Shown here piece after piece: positions 1 through 10,797 of a stretch of 64,000 nucleotides of DNA. Source of the DNA: Boesenbergia rotunda (Eukaryota; Streptophyta; Magnoliopsida; Zingiberales; Zingiberaceae); assembly GCA_024364735.1 (NCBI GenBank), contig JAGFNQ010001187.1, positions 160,259-224,258 of the forward strand. The letters run 5' to 3'. A program made the translations under genes and the position numbers. The notes beneath the pieces were generated by a model. It did not search any database, had not been told where the DNA came from, and saw only the letters and a program-made list of their open reading frames with translations. Each line of letters starts with the position of its first letter. Position 1 is the first letter of the stretch.

Positions 1-407
1 TCTGAATTGCCCGCGCTGGCAGCTTTATGCATTCGGCTTTGTTCTGGTCGCTGAACACTTCGTCAACTTCCCCGAGTGACCTACACTTAGAAGTTATAGC
101 ACTCCAAGTGTTTAACTCAGTCACTCGCACGGTCGAATCGCTTGACTGCGGTCTCATCCGAGTGGTTTAAACTATTGCACTCAAATGTTTAATACAATCA
201 CTTGCAAAGCCGTGTTAATCGATTGTACTCTCATTCGAGTCGCTCTCGCTAACAATCGCCCGAGCCATCAACATTCGAAAGAGAAGACTATTGCATCCGA
301 AAAAGCTTGAGCAAAGGAAAAGTTATATTTAACAAGTAGGGACATTACAAAATTTGAGGTGAGTCGCCTCTGCAAGATGAAAGAAAGAGAATCCAAAAAC
401 TCGACCC
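1..407. other. no gene seen; 3' flank of antisense accessory ORF
   Basis: No open frame or RNA gene is visible. The stretch carries loosely repeated phrases built on 'actattgca' and 'actcg', as expected for the untranslated part of the LTR element that fills the first 4.5 kb. I could not define a terminus. Confidence 0.4.
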
Positions 408-2634
408 TCATTTGAAGGGTCGGTGGACCTCCTTGGGCATGTCTTGGGGCATGCCTGTGGATTTGATGACTGAAGAGGGCAGGTCGGGGGCTATGTATCC
501 TCCCTGCTTGAGCTGATCGAACATGTTGTGCAGTTGATGCTTCATCATAGCTCGGATCCGCCCAGAGAGCTGTTGGCTGAACTCCATAGAGTTGATGTAT
601 TCAACCCTACGGGCGTCCCACCGACCGGCTTCCCCTTCCTTATAGACACGCAGCTCCGCTCGAGCCGCCTCCCACTCGGCCTTCTCCGCCTTCAGGCGGT
701 CGAGCTCCTCCTTCTGGTTGTGCAAGGCTTGGTCCTTGGAGGTTAGCTCGGCGGCCAACTCCCTTGCCCGCTTCGCTTGGGCCGTCACTTCGGCTTCCTT
801 GGCCTTGAGTGGGCCTTGAGGGAATCAGCAGCTACGGACGCCTCCCGAAGATCGGCGTCGGCCTTGGTTTGTTTGGCCAGGGTTTTCGCCTAGATAGCCC
901 AAGCCTTCCGCTCAAAATACTCCAGGCTGGAGATCCTGAGTTTCGACTGAGCATCAGCCAAGTCAGCTGTCTCGGCTTGGCTGCGGGCGACCCCCAGCTG
1001 CTCTTCAGAATGAGCCAACTGATCATGGAGGGTTGTGACCTCGGTCCGTAGATCGCTCAAAGTGGACTCACTGGAAACGAGCTGAGTGTGCTTCAGCCGA
1101 GTCTCCAAGAGTTCCACCTTCCTCTCGGCTTGTTCCCGGGTCGAGGCGTGGGTCAAGAGGGTCACAGAGAGACTATGGCATGACCCCCAGAACTGCAAAA
1201 AGACAAAGGACATAAGATCAGAAAACTAAGCAATCGGTGAAAAAAGAAAGCGAGCCCATACATACCTGAGTGGCCTGGAGAAAAAACGCGTCAGCCTTGC
1301 TGCTGGACCCCAGCAATAGGATCCCTCTAGTCCCTACACATAGCGGTCAGCTACCGACCCGTACATGCGAAGTTCTTGGCGTCGATCAGGTAGCTCACCC
1401 TGCGGCGCGCCAAGACGACAATTCGACCGAGTAGGCACCAGAAGGTGCATCATCGGCCGGTTGATTTGGCCCTCCGTAGGTGGGGTTCCTAACCTCTCTG
1501 GTAAGGGCAGGTCGGGCATGCCGGAGGAGATTGAGGGGGCAGCATCAGGGACTGAGGCGGAGGTCGTTGGAGGGGCTCCCGAGGTAGGGGCCGCCTTCCT
1601 TTTCTTCTTTTTCTTCTAGCGCTTGCTGGGAGAAGGCCGGGGCGAGTCCCAGGTCGAGAAAGAAGTCCGTCGATGCTTTGAGGAAGAAAGCTGCTCGGCT
1701 GCTGCTGGTAGCGCTGTCTCGGGAACGGAGACTGCGGGTGTTTGCTCTAGGGCAGCTGGAGCCACGGCCGTTGAAGCGGCCCCGATCGGGGTGTTCTCTC
1801 TGGCCTGCAACTCGAAGGCCAGCCGAGCTTCCAAATCGGCGTCGTCTAGGCCGAAGCCTTCCGCTAGGGCTGCGGCCAACATTGACACAACTGCAAGAAT
1901 GACATAAAAAATGTTCAAAAGGAACATCATGATACTTACCAACAGGGGCCAACCGTGAAGTCGGCACGGGGCTGAGGCCGAAGGCAGAAAGGAGCTCCTC
2001 CCTCAACTGGATCGCTCCATGGAATTGCATATCGCCGAGCTTGGACCGTGCCGACTCGTAGGCTGCGGGGGTTTGATAGTTTTTAGAGAGAGGAGGAGAG
2101 GAAGGGAGATCCTCGACCCAAGTCGTAGGCCAGCTCGGGGTCGGGGTGGGCTTAACAAAGAAATAGCGTTCTTTCCATCCTTTGTTAGAGGATGGAAGTT
2201 TTAGCAGAAAGGAGGTTTTGGCTCGGGCTTGAAAGAAAAAATCGACTGGCTCCTGTTGTTTGGGATAGAAGAAGTAATGAAAGGTCTCAGGTTGGTGGGG
2301 AATTTAGTACAGGGTGAAGATGATAGCCGAGTCGCACATCAATCGGATGGAATTCGGGGCCAATTGGGACAAGGGTATACGGAAGTATGTACAGATGGAG
2401 GAAATGAAAAGGTGAATGGGAAAGCGAAGGCCAGCTTATAGGTGGTCGCGGGATAAGGTAATGTAACCCGAAGGAGCAGAATCGGGCCGGTCAGTTGAAC
2501 GGGGTAAACGGAGTGGATGGTCGGACGGGATTGTAGTCTGACTGAAGCTGATCCAAGTCATAAGCATGGAGATCAGTTACCATGGTGGAATGCCATGGCT
2601 CGGTAGGGGAAGAAGAGGTAGAAGGCGAATCCAT
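408..2634 (-). pseudogene. retroelement accessory gene, 'putative gypsy-type transposon' domain (PF04195-like), frameshifted
   Basis: The gene reads on the minus strand from an ATG at 2634 to a TGA at 410-408. The N-terminal part is broken by frameshifts and stops, but the pieces resemble the plant PF04195-type domain: a 'GYITLSRDHL' phrase near 2460, then 'KLPSSNKGWKERYFFVK' near 2200-2150. A Ser/Ala/Pro-rich linker follows, with an in-frame TAG near 1619. The C-terminal third is an Ala/Glu/Lys-rich coiled coil. Two good introns are visible: 1939-1891 (GTAAGT...TTGCAG) and 1265-1193 (GTATGT...TTTGCAG). Such genes occur in plant Ty3/gypsy elements, often antisense to gag-pol; their function is unknown. 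A separate host gene is less likely because of the damage and the LTR-like flank. Confidence 0.6.
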
Positions 2635-2772
2635 GTGGAAAAAGAAGGGTAAAGAAACTAACCAAGAAGAGGGAAGACCGCCGGAGAAGAAAGTCGAAAA
2701 GAGGGACTCGTCGCAGAGCTCGAATCAGCAGCGGAACGACATCGAGGTTAAAACGGGTGGGGTAAAAGACCT

Positions 2773-2779
2773 ATTTATA
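2773..2779 (-). promoter_or_regulatory. TATA box for the antisense accessory gene
   Basis: The minus strand reads CTATAAATAG about 140 bases upstream of the ATG at 2634, a normal plant TATA-to-ATG distance. The motif is nearly palindromic, so the strand choice rests on the downstream gene. Confidence 0.5.
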
Positions 2780-3195
2780 GGGTCCGAGGTCCGACGTTAG
2801 CCGTCCGATGACCTACAAGAGAAAAGGCGAGATTGAGCTCGGATCGTCCGATCAAGCTCGAAGTGACTCCCGAAGCGACAGAGCGCACGTGCGAGCCGGG
2901 CAATCGCAAGGATGGGCGGCAGACGCATCGTTGCTCGGAAAACGAATGGCTCGCGGACACGTGGCTCAGGCAGTTAAGGCGACAATTAAGAATAAGATAT
3001 GGGATGATTCGGCGTGGGTCGCAATGATAGAAGGAAAAGACGTTTAAGGGAAAGTTTACCGGTCGGGTAAGTCGCTGGCCCGGGGTCGACTATATAGATC
3101 GACCGCAAGAGCACGCCACCTAAGCGCGCCAGGCTCGAGCAAGAATGATACTCCAATCAGTCGGACTCGACGCCTCCTTCGACTAGACTCGAGGG

Positions 3196-4460
3196 GATGC
3201 TTATGATCCCGGGCCAACTTACGTGTAGCCTGGCCCGGCAGCCTGGCGCCTCGTCAGGAGGAGATGGGTTTGTGTGCTCTATGGGCCTGGGTCGGCAATT
3301 CGGCCCAGTTCATTCGGAGAGCCACGGGCCCTACTGAAGAGCGATCGCCGAGGCTAAGAGGGTCAGGAGCCCCAAAGGCCTTCGGGACCAGGAAATCCTG
3401 GGTCGGGAAGTTCTTAATCAGGAGAGTCCCTAGTCGGAGAAGTTCCGACTCACAGCATCTCTAAGCTCACGCTCCCAAGTCAGGGGGGTCTCAACTCAGA
3501 GTATCCTGAAGTTCTAAGCAAACCAGCTCCACGTACCACTCAACTCGGTGTTCCCAGTCGGGCGCGTGGCGGCCCACGCTCCCTGGGCGCAGCCCGACCA
3601 ATGGTCCGAATTCTCACAAGTCATAAGCGGGCATGCCCCCGCACACTTCTCGGCTCGAGGCCCAGCCGAACGCGTGGCGGCCCACGCTCCTAAGGTCCTA
3701 CTGAGCCAGAGAAGTCTTCACTCATAGTGTCACCATATCATGAGATTCCCGAGTCAGAATCACCTCGAGCTAGAAGAGTGCTCGGTCATCGACTGAGCAA
3801 TCCCCGAGTCAGCTGAGTTCAGACGCTCATCTCGAGCCACGCGCACCACCACTCAGAATGCATACCTTCACTCGGGAAGCTAAGTTGTCTAAGGCCCTTG
3901 GTCGGTCTCACCTCTCTATGCCCTCAGTCGGCATCACTGTTCTAGGCCCTCAGTTGGCCTCATCTCTATATGTCCTCAGTCGGCATTAAGTCACTAAGCA
4001 ATACTAGCACTTAAGGTTTTGTCGTGATCCGCAAGAACCACTCCCGGGCATAAGACTCATAGAAGTTGTACGGGGTCGGTGTAGGTCAGGTACCATTCCG
4101 GCCTGAATCGTGAGTATCCCCCCGTATTGCGACCACATACGTTGGTGTCAGGCCGAGCGGCGCCTAACGGCGCCCGCCCATAAGTTGGCAGCGCCCATTT
4201 CCTTATTCCGGTATGCGACACATTACCCTGCCACCTCTGGGTATGCCTTACCCTATCCTCGCTTCGCGACAAAGGGTGGCAAATTGGGTAGAAGTTGTCA
4301 GCTTCCCCGGCTATATAAGCCTCTCCACTCCACATCCCTGAGGTACGCGCGACAATAGTGTTTTACTGCTGTTCTATTGCTTTCGTTGCTCTTCCACCAC
4401 CAGGGACTGACTTGACCATCGGAGTGCCTTGCCGGGGACTTTTCCCAGCGGGTTCTAACA
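3196..4460 (+). repeat. probable LTR of a gypsy-type element
   Basis: GC-rich, non-coding sequence with duplicated phrases ('GCGTGGCGGCCCACGCTCC' near 3565 and 3671; repeated 'CCTCAGTCGGCAT' near 3920-3980). It has a plus-strand TATA box at 4312-4318 and ends in TTCTAACA at 4460. A purine run (GAGGGGA) precedes a TG near 3196. The plus-strand promoter beside a minus-strand accessory gene fits a 3' LTR preceded by an antisense ORF. Both borders are tentative; no second copy lies in the window to confirm them. Confidence 0.4.
4312..4318 (+). promoter_or_regulatory. LTR TATA box
   Basis: CTATATAAGCC lies about 140 bases before the proposed LTR end, in a GC-rich context typical of an LTR core promoter. 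Confidence 0.5.
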
Positions 4461-4904
4461 GTCTGTGCCTTGCAGATCGCAGCCAGTGGTGGAGCCATCA
4501 TCGGCGGTTCGCAGCGGCCCCAGTAGTTCGTGATTCTTGGGAGACCACCTCACTCTTGGGAGTCCACCTCGCTTCGCGACAGGATCACTTACTTTTAGAT
4601 ACCACTCAATCAACTGGCTCCAACTCTTTCCACATGTTGTGTGGAGCGGTAAGTGTGTTTCGTCACTTCCATCTTTCTCACTTTTTCTATTTTCCATTAT
4701 TTCTTCTATCCTCGCCTCGGTGGAGCTCTCGTCTTCTTTTTCGCCACGTGCCCGAGTGCACAATTCCTGGGAGGGTATCCGACTTCACATAAGCATTGGA
4801 AAGAGTTTTACTTCATTCATCCTCTCATTCCCTTTGACTTCCTGTAGCCAAACCTTCCTTCTCTTCCACCTCTCGGCAATTACAGAGAGAGAGTACCTTT
4901 GACC
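4461..4904. other. unassigned junction segment
   Basis: Pyrimidine-rich, non-coding DNA between the proposed LTR end and the point where similarity to caulimovirid reverse transcriptase stops. No target duplication or terminal repeat was found, so how the left element joins the viral copy stays unresolved. Confidence 0.35.
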
Positions 4905-5420
4905 AAGTAAGGCCATTTTGCATTGGAAGATTTGAGATGCAACCTTAAGTCCATTTTGCATAACTAGCAATTCAAAATGTCCTTCGGGACAAGAAAATGT
5001 AGTCCATGATACCAAGCCAGGGTGCATTTTTACTTACCAAAAATCCTGATTTCATATCAAAATTTGAATACCATTTAGAATTCTGGATTTTATTAAGTAA
5101 TTACTCTTTGTCAAGGATTTTATAGCACAATTATCATTCAACCTTAATTAAACATCATTCTAGATTATCCCTGTTTTGGTTCTGCTCCTTTGTTTACAAT
5201 GAAGGCGGGACTCCTATGTCTACAGTATGATCTATGTTTGGCATTTAAAGCTAGTAATTGGATAATATGCATTATACATTCATCTCTTTCCCAATTTGTA
5301 TATTTTAAGTCTTGAGCCTTAATAGTTAGATTGAGATTTATGATATTTAATTTACAATATATCTTATCTCAATCCTAATATTTAGTAAGGTTTTCTTCTA
5401 TAATTTCAAGTTTTTCTAGG
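4905..5420 (-). pseudogene. caulimovirid reverse transcriptase, N-terminal part only
   Basis: The minus strand shows 'SPAFIVNKGAE' near 5212-5180 and 'CPEGHFELLVM' near 4990-4955, then 'QIFQCKM' near 4920. These are RT blocks of Caulimoviridae in the correct order. Similarity stops abruptly at about 4905, before the catalytic YxDD block. Several stops lie between the blocks. Confidence 0.65.
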
Positions 5421-5599
5421 CGAGAAATTACTCCGTCTGGATTGCCTTGTGTTTTAAGTAACGTACATAAATATATAAGTTTAAGGAAGTCTATTGGGTA
5501 TAGATCTTCATCTTGATTTAGATAGAAACTAAATACTGGGTCTTCTTCTGAATAGTAGTCTTCTTCTATAATTGGGTTATTAGAGCTAGTATGTTTAGT

Positions 5600-6300
5600 T
5601 TCCCTAGGCTTGTATTGTAGGTTTGGGTTTTGCTTTACAAAACCCTTTGATAGGGCATGGACAAGAGGTTGGGTGTTCGACTTCAGGAGGAGAGGGGAGA
5701 AACTGGGTATCACCACACTTGTCAGTGCAAACGTCAGAGGGATAAGCAGAGAGGACAGGGGTGATCACAGTCGAAGACAGAAAGACTATATAATCACGCG
5801 TGAAAAAGAGAGTGTGATCAACGAGTAAAAAATTAAGGCCTAAAATGAGAGGAATAGATTTATGAGACATAGGTCAAACCCAAAGCTGGTTCATTTAAAG
5901 AGGACTAAAAGTTCCACAATTGGTATAAAAGCGAAGATGAGCATTTTTCACAAATTTATAACAAGCAATGTGTTATCCATCAAACTGGGTGCTCATGAGA
6001 GGAGTGTTTGTCTGTTTAATAAGGGTAGGAGGTAGTATAGTAAGTAAAGGAGATTCATCAATTGTAGAAGTGGTAGCCCCACTATCAATAAAAGCATGTA
6101 AGGTTAATTCATGTCCTTGAATATTCAGAATACATTGAACACGAATATCTACATTATTTCTAATATTGCAGATACTAGTAGTTTGGATGAATACTAATTC
6201 AGTGTCTGCACAGTCTTCTGTAAGAAGAATATTTTTCCCTTTATCAGTAAAGGCTACTTGTTGTCTGAGAGTTTTGTTTCTAATAGATTTAATCTAGTTT
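5600..6300 (-). pseudogene. caulimovirid aspartic protease remnant
   Basis: The active-site motif reads 'FIDSGATTST' on the minus strand around 6068-6092, the D-S/T-G-A signature of retroviral-type aspartic proteases that process the polyprotein. Downstream, 'LILGLNFLL' near 5840 matches the second conserved hydrophobic strand of such proteases. Stops and frameshifts lie on both sides. Confidence 0.6.
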
Positions 6301-6354
6301 CTAAAACAGAGACACAAGTTTCTACTAAAGTATTTCTAGTACTACCTCAAACAG

Positions 6355-6711
6355 TATGAGTAGGAGGAATAGATATGTTAAGGATGGAGGCTAAACAAAG
6401 ATGACAACATTGTTTGCAACAGAGTTTGCAAGTGCCTCGTTGTAGAATAAAAGGATAATAACCATAAATAAAACAAGGTACATTATCTGTTCATCTTTTA
6501 AGTTCCATTTATACTCATAAGTTCGTTGATCAGATCTTAAATCAGTTAAGATTTGTGGAATGAAATGATAAAACATAAAATCAAAGTTTTGGATAAGATC
6601 AATAGTTTCTTCATAAGTTTCTTTGTCTTCTAGAGCTATATAAGGAAAAGTGGAAGGTTGTAAGAAGGAGTTTACTAAAGTATAATCAGTTGTAGAAACA
6701 ACTTCGTCCAT
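6355..6711 (-). pseudogene. caulimovirid cysteine-rich region between capsid and protease
   Basis: An open stretch (6711-6391), rich in Asp/Glu and then hydrophobic, is followed after a frame change by 'CKLCCKQCCHLC' near 6425-6390. A second Cys-rich motif between the capsid zinc finger and the protease is known in badnavirus-type polyproteins. The spacing here is more compact than the usual pattern and may reflect decay. Confidence 0.4.
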
Positions 6712-6789
6712 ATCTTCTACTGATACTATAGAATAGATAGAAAAGTATCAAAAAATCTGATTGTATTCTAAGTTGGTGCAACCTATAAG

Positions 6790-8953
6790 TGTAGCTTCTC
6801 TAGTATATAAGTTTTACTTGTTTGGGCAGCTGAAGAAAGATGTCCTAGTTTGTTACAGGCGAAACAAGTAATAGTGTTTGCATAAGTTTTCCTAGGTTTA
6901 AATTTTCTAACATGTTTGTCCTTATTAAGTAAGGTTTCTTTCCTTTACTTTTACGTACATAATAAGTTTTCTTAGGTTTGAATTTTGGATTAGGTTTGAT
7001 ACTAGGTCCTTTATTTCTACAATAAGTCTGATGATTAGTTGTTGTGGGGTGTAGATTTGACTGCATAACCCATATTGTTGATTTTTAAGTTGTTTTTGTA
7101 TGTGAATGTAAGTACATTTTTCTTTTAATATAGTTAGAATATGTTGTATTCTAACTCCAATGTTATCATATACTGCAAGGACATGTAAATCCGTCCAAGC
7201 CTTATGGATTTCTTTTCCTAAATAACCAGGACGTTTACTAAACAGTCGTTCACCTAAAGCAGCATTACATATTGTCAGATACTGTTGTAAAAGCTAAAAA
7301 GTCATTACAAAAAGGCTTGATATAATTCCAATTGAATAATTGTAATTGTTCTAAGCTGCGTTTGGTAGGGTGTAATCCACCCTGTAATGTAATCAAGATT
7401 ACATTACAAGTTAGATTCCTTTGTTTGGAATAACTTTAAAATTGTAATGTAATGTAATCTCGATTACAAAAGAGGTTGATGATTTGTAATCTGGATTACA
7501 AAACAAAACCTCCGTAATCTGGATTACATTACAGTTTGTAAAGTTGTCGGCAGGGCGACGACGGTCGTCGGCCACTGCCGGCGTCGCCGGCCGCCGCCCG
7601 GCGGCCATGCGGCGGCGGCGCCGTCGGGCGGCGGTCACCGACCGGTCGATGGTCACCGGCCGGCCGGCGGCGGTCGGCGGTCGTCAATCTTGATTACATT
7701 ACAGGATAAATTACCTCTCACCAAACAAAGGAATCCAACTTGTAATGGTTATCAAAGATTACATACAACTCATTACCAAACATAACAATGTAATCATGAT
7801 TACATTACATTACATTACAAACTTGATTACATTACAGACCCGATTACATTACCCCCTACCAAACGTAGCCTAAGTCTCTCATGGTCTCTTTTTGACTAAT
7901 ATTTAATCCAGTATTGGCATCTCTAGCAGTTAGTAATCTATGGATAGCATAACAAAAATTAAGGATATTATTTCCTTGTGAAGCTATCCTTGCTACCTAA
8001 AGTGAAGTTTAAAATCTTCCCATGCTGCTCTTGCAACATCTCCCAAGTAGTTTTCACCTACTCTGATCATGACATCACCTGTTTCTATGTCTAATTCATA
8101 TTTAACTTGACAATCACGTTTAAATGAGACTATCCATTGTTCTATGTACATGTCATATAATTGTGGGTCACATTCTATTATGTTTAACAGGACTGAGTCG
8201 TTTCCAAGGAATGTTATTTCTGGCGGTCGTCTTCTTCCTATGGTTCGTACTAAAGGATTATTATTGGTATATGGAGGAATTCTAGTTCTAGAGGGATGAC
8301 CTTGCCCATAATCTATAGTTCTCATGGTACTTTCTAGTAAACGGACCTCATATGATTTAGAAGAAGAAGTAGCAAAAGATTCAGTCGGGTTCATATAGTT
8401 TTGGGCTGAAAAAGGAATAAGAGGGAGTGAAGAAGCTTGACTCTTTGTTTCTTCCTCATCTTTTTGTGCTATATATTTCTTGCTTCATCAAAATATAAAA
8501 AGTCCAAGTAAGCGGTAACTTATGATGATCATGGTCAAACCTTTCTGATTCTCGTAAATTTGAGTCAATCAGGATGGTGCAACTTCTGATGGTAAATACA
8601 CATATTCATCTAAGTCATCAAATAGACTCTATATTCATCATATTATACCTTAGTGCTTTACTACCAAGGTTATTCAAGTTTAATTGTTGTACTAAGTGCA
8701 AATGTTTGTTTCCTAATTGTAGGAGGGCACTTCTCAGATCGATTTGTTGGTAGTGCAATAACTGAAGGTTTTCAGGAGCACTAATAGTGTTACTTATTTG
8801 TATTTCCTCAGTAGTTTCTGTTAATACTGGTTGATATCCAGAAAATCTGACAGACATATTGTCATTTCTATCTTTGTACATAAGAGAAGAAGTGAGTTTT
8901 AAAGTAAGATCTAGATTTTTAAGTTGTATGTTCCATTTTAATCTTGCTAACAT
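6790..8953 (-). pseudogene. caulimovirid coat-protein-like region, split by a MITE
   Basis: An open segment at 8953-8618 and another at 8394-7993 (133 codons, acidic/basic mix) are followed by 'NILNFCYAIHRLL' near 7970. After the MITE the reading resumes near 7354 and passes through several frame changes. A zinc-knuckle-like 'CFACNKLGHL' lies at 6840-6870, where the CCHC motif of caulimovirid capsid proteins sits before the protease; the last cysteine is not in frame. The capsid role rests on order and this motif. Confidence 0.5.
7355..7870. mobile_element. Tourist/Harbinger-like MITE with GC-rich core
   Basis: Terminal inverted repeats start GCTGCGTTTGGTAGGG and end CCCCTACCAAACGTAGCC, bordered by TAA at 7352-7354 and 7871-7873, a PIF/Harbinger-type 3-bp target duplication. 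The arms are runs of 'TGTAATCnnGATTACA'. The centre, about 7545-7690, is an unrelated very GC-rich block. It interrupts the coat-protein-like region of the viral copy. No transposase is encoded. Confidence 0.7.
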
Positions 8954-9604
8954 TTCTTAGTTGTATTCCCTGGGTTTTAAAATGTGTATCCCTTTTATTG
9001 TAAGGGCTTCTATCATATTGGTGTTAGAAATTTTAAAATGATTATGTATATGGTTCATAGTTTTGCCTAAGAATATCATATCTAATTAGAGATTATCTCC
9101 CTGAAATTGGCTATAACCTTTTACTTGAACGTGAATCTTGATGTGTTTCACAAAGTATTTTATAGTCATATTAAAATTAGGGCATAAATAAATAATGTCT
9201 TTATTGTTATTCATATCTACTTCAATTAAATCGATGATCGATTTCTCTGTATCAGAGAATCTCGTATCATGTAATACTAGGAGTACTTTTCCTCCTCATA
9301 GTCTGGCTCATGTAAGTCCTCGTAAGTCAAACACAATTAATCCTAAATGGATATAATTATGTTTTCTAAGGTATAACGTTTTTGCCGCTTCTTCGAGCAT
9401 AAGGTTTAGTTGAACTTCTCCTCCATCTGGAAGATGAAGAGCCTCTTGTCTATGATGTGTATATACGGAAGTGGAAAAGTTAAGTAGCCCTTGACTGTAT
9501 AATTTTTTTGGATTTAAAGTATTTAATTGTTCATTCGAAAATATATTTAAGTCTTTTTCTATATCTATTATTTCCTCAAGTCTGTGTGGTACAAGAGTAG
9601 ACAT
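8954..9604 (-). pseudogene. caulimovirid movement-protein region (30K family)
   Basis: A clean stretch at 9604-9308 contains 'SVYTHHRQEALHLP', an acidic 'LNLMLEEAAK' helix and 'YIHLGLIVFDLRGLT'. This is the spacing and flavour of the N-terminal movement domain of caulimovirid polyproteins, which helps virus pass through plasmodesmata. The frame then shifts, and further movement-domain-like sequence ('LLVLHDTRFSD') continues to about 8960 with stops. It directly follows the small ORF2 and precedes the coat-protein-like region, the normal polyprotein order. Confidence 0.6.
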
Positions 9605-9763
9605 ACTATTTCATCTAGTGAGAAGAGTATCTAACCAAGAAATAGTATTAGCTTCTGTTGGTCTTACTGTATAAGAAGGACCGATAAAAGTTTCAGTTTT
9701 GTTAGACTCATTTCTATTATAAGATTTTTGATGTATTTGGTGTGACTTTAGGAATTGTTTTAC

Positions 9764-10060
9764 CTAATGAAAGTTGTTTAAGTCCTTGTTTAATTTTGTT
9801 AAAGCTTCTTTCCAATACGTGGATCGGGTATTCCTAAGTATTTGTTTTTCTAGAGTTAACAATTTATTTTCAATTAAAGATAGTATGCAATGAAGTGATG
9901 AGACTAAGGCTATTAGAGTATTATTTTGTTGTAACAATATTTAGTCTCCTTTGCCAGTAAATTCTTGATGACAGTAGTCATCTTCTTTTGTTATCGAAAA
10001 GTGTTTTGAGTATTCTAAAGCTTCCTCGTAGTGTGTATTTTCAAATCTAAGTTTATTCAT
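9764..10060 (-). pseudogene. caulimovirid ORF2-like small gene
   Basis: The gene opens at ATG 10060-10058 inside the ATGA overlap with the ORF1 stop and runs about 98 codons to a TAG at 9766-9764. One in-frame TAA sits at 9943-9941. The product would be small, charged, Leu-rich and probably helical. In badnaviruses and tungroviruses the second ORF encodes a virion-associated protein of about 110-130 residues starting in the same kind of overlap. Sequence alone does not prove homology; size, place and overlap suggest it. Confidence 0.45.
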
Positions 10061-10228
10061 TTATATTTAATTTCGTCTAGTAGCTTTTGTAGTACTTCTA
10101 GTTTGTCATAAAGTTGAGTTTTATTCGTAGCTATTAAGTCTTTTGATTGTAGTAACACTGCTTTAGAATCTTCTAAGGATTGGCCTAAGTCTCTTTTCCA
10201 TTTTTAATAAGGACTGTAAGTTTGTTTG
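10057..10228 (-). pseudogene. caulimovirid ORF1, C-terminal part
   Basis: This continues the ORF1 coiled coil across the 5.1-kb Copia insertion, with one more frame break just after the junction. It ends in a TGA at 10059-10057 that overlaps the ATG of the next frame (ATGA). With the N-terminal part it gives a gene of about 160 codons, close to the usual badnavirus ORF1 size. Confidence 0.55.
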
Positions 10229-10233
10229 AGCGG

Positions 10234-10665
10234 TGTTACAATAAGAGAATTCTCAATACACAAAAGTTACAAAATGTAAGATCTATTTATATACAAAGTT
10301 AGGGATCTATTCTACGAAATAAATAGGTCTATTTATATACAAAGTTAGGTGTCTATTCTAGGAAATAAATTAGGATTCTATTCTAGGGAGTAATTTAAGG
10401 AGCGTTTGGTTTGCTCCGTTTTCTATTTTCATTTTCTAGAAAATCTCATTTTCTCATTTTCCAGAAAATGACTTTATTTCATTCTCTAGTTTTCCAGAAA
10501 ACGCTATATCGTTTTCTGAAAAACAAATCTAGAAAATGCAAACCAAACACATTTTCTGGAAAATCGCATTTTCTGTGGAAAATGAAAATGAAAAACAAGT
10601 GTACCAAACGTAGCCTTATATTTTAGGTAAAATACAAATTAAGATATATATTTATATAGCTAATA
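10234..10665 (-). repeat. 3' LTR of Copia element, carrying a MITE
   Basis: Runs from TGTTACAATAAG to GCTAATA on the plus strand. Without the 218-bp MITE and its duplicated TTA it is about 211 bp, matching the 5' LTR. It contains an internal near-duplicate of 'CTATTTATATACAAAGTTAGG'. The purine tract (GAGGGGGAG on the minus strand) adjoins it at 10666-10674. The minus-strand start is TA instead of TG. Confidence 0.85.
10398..10615. mobile_element. 218-bp MITE in the Copia 3' LTR
   Basis: Ends read AGGAGCGTTTGG and CCAAACGTAGCC, with TTA duplicated at 10395-10397 and 10616-10618. The body is a long imperfect palindrome of 'TTTTCTAGAAAATG'-like runs. The sister LTR lacks it, which proves insertion and confirms the borders. 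Ends and TTA duplication fit Tourist/Harbinger MITEs. Its outer ends resemble those of the MITE at 7355-7870. Confidence 0.85.
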
Positions 10666-10797
10666 CTCCCCCTCAAGTTGGAGCATAGATATTAATCATG
10701 CCCAACTTGTTACAAAGATAATCAATCTGGACCTCATTTAAAGCTTTTGTGAAGATGTCCCCTAGTTGTTCTCCAGTTTTTACATATCCTGCAGTGA

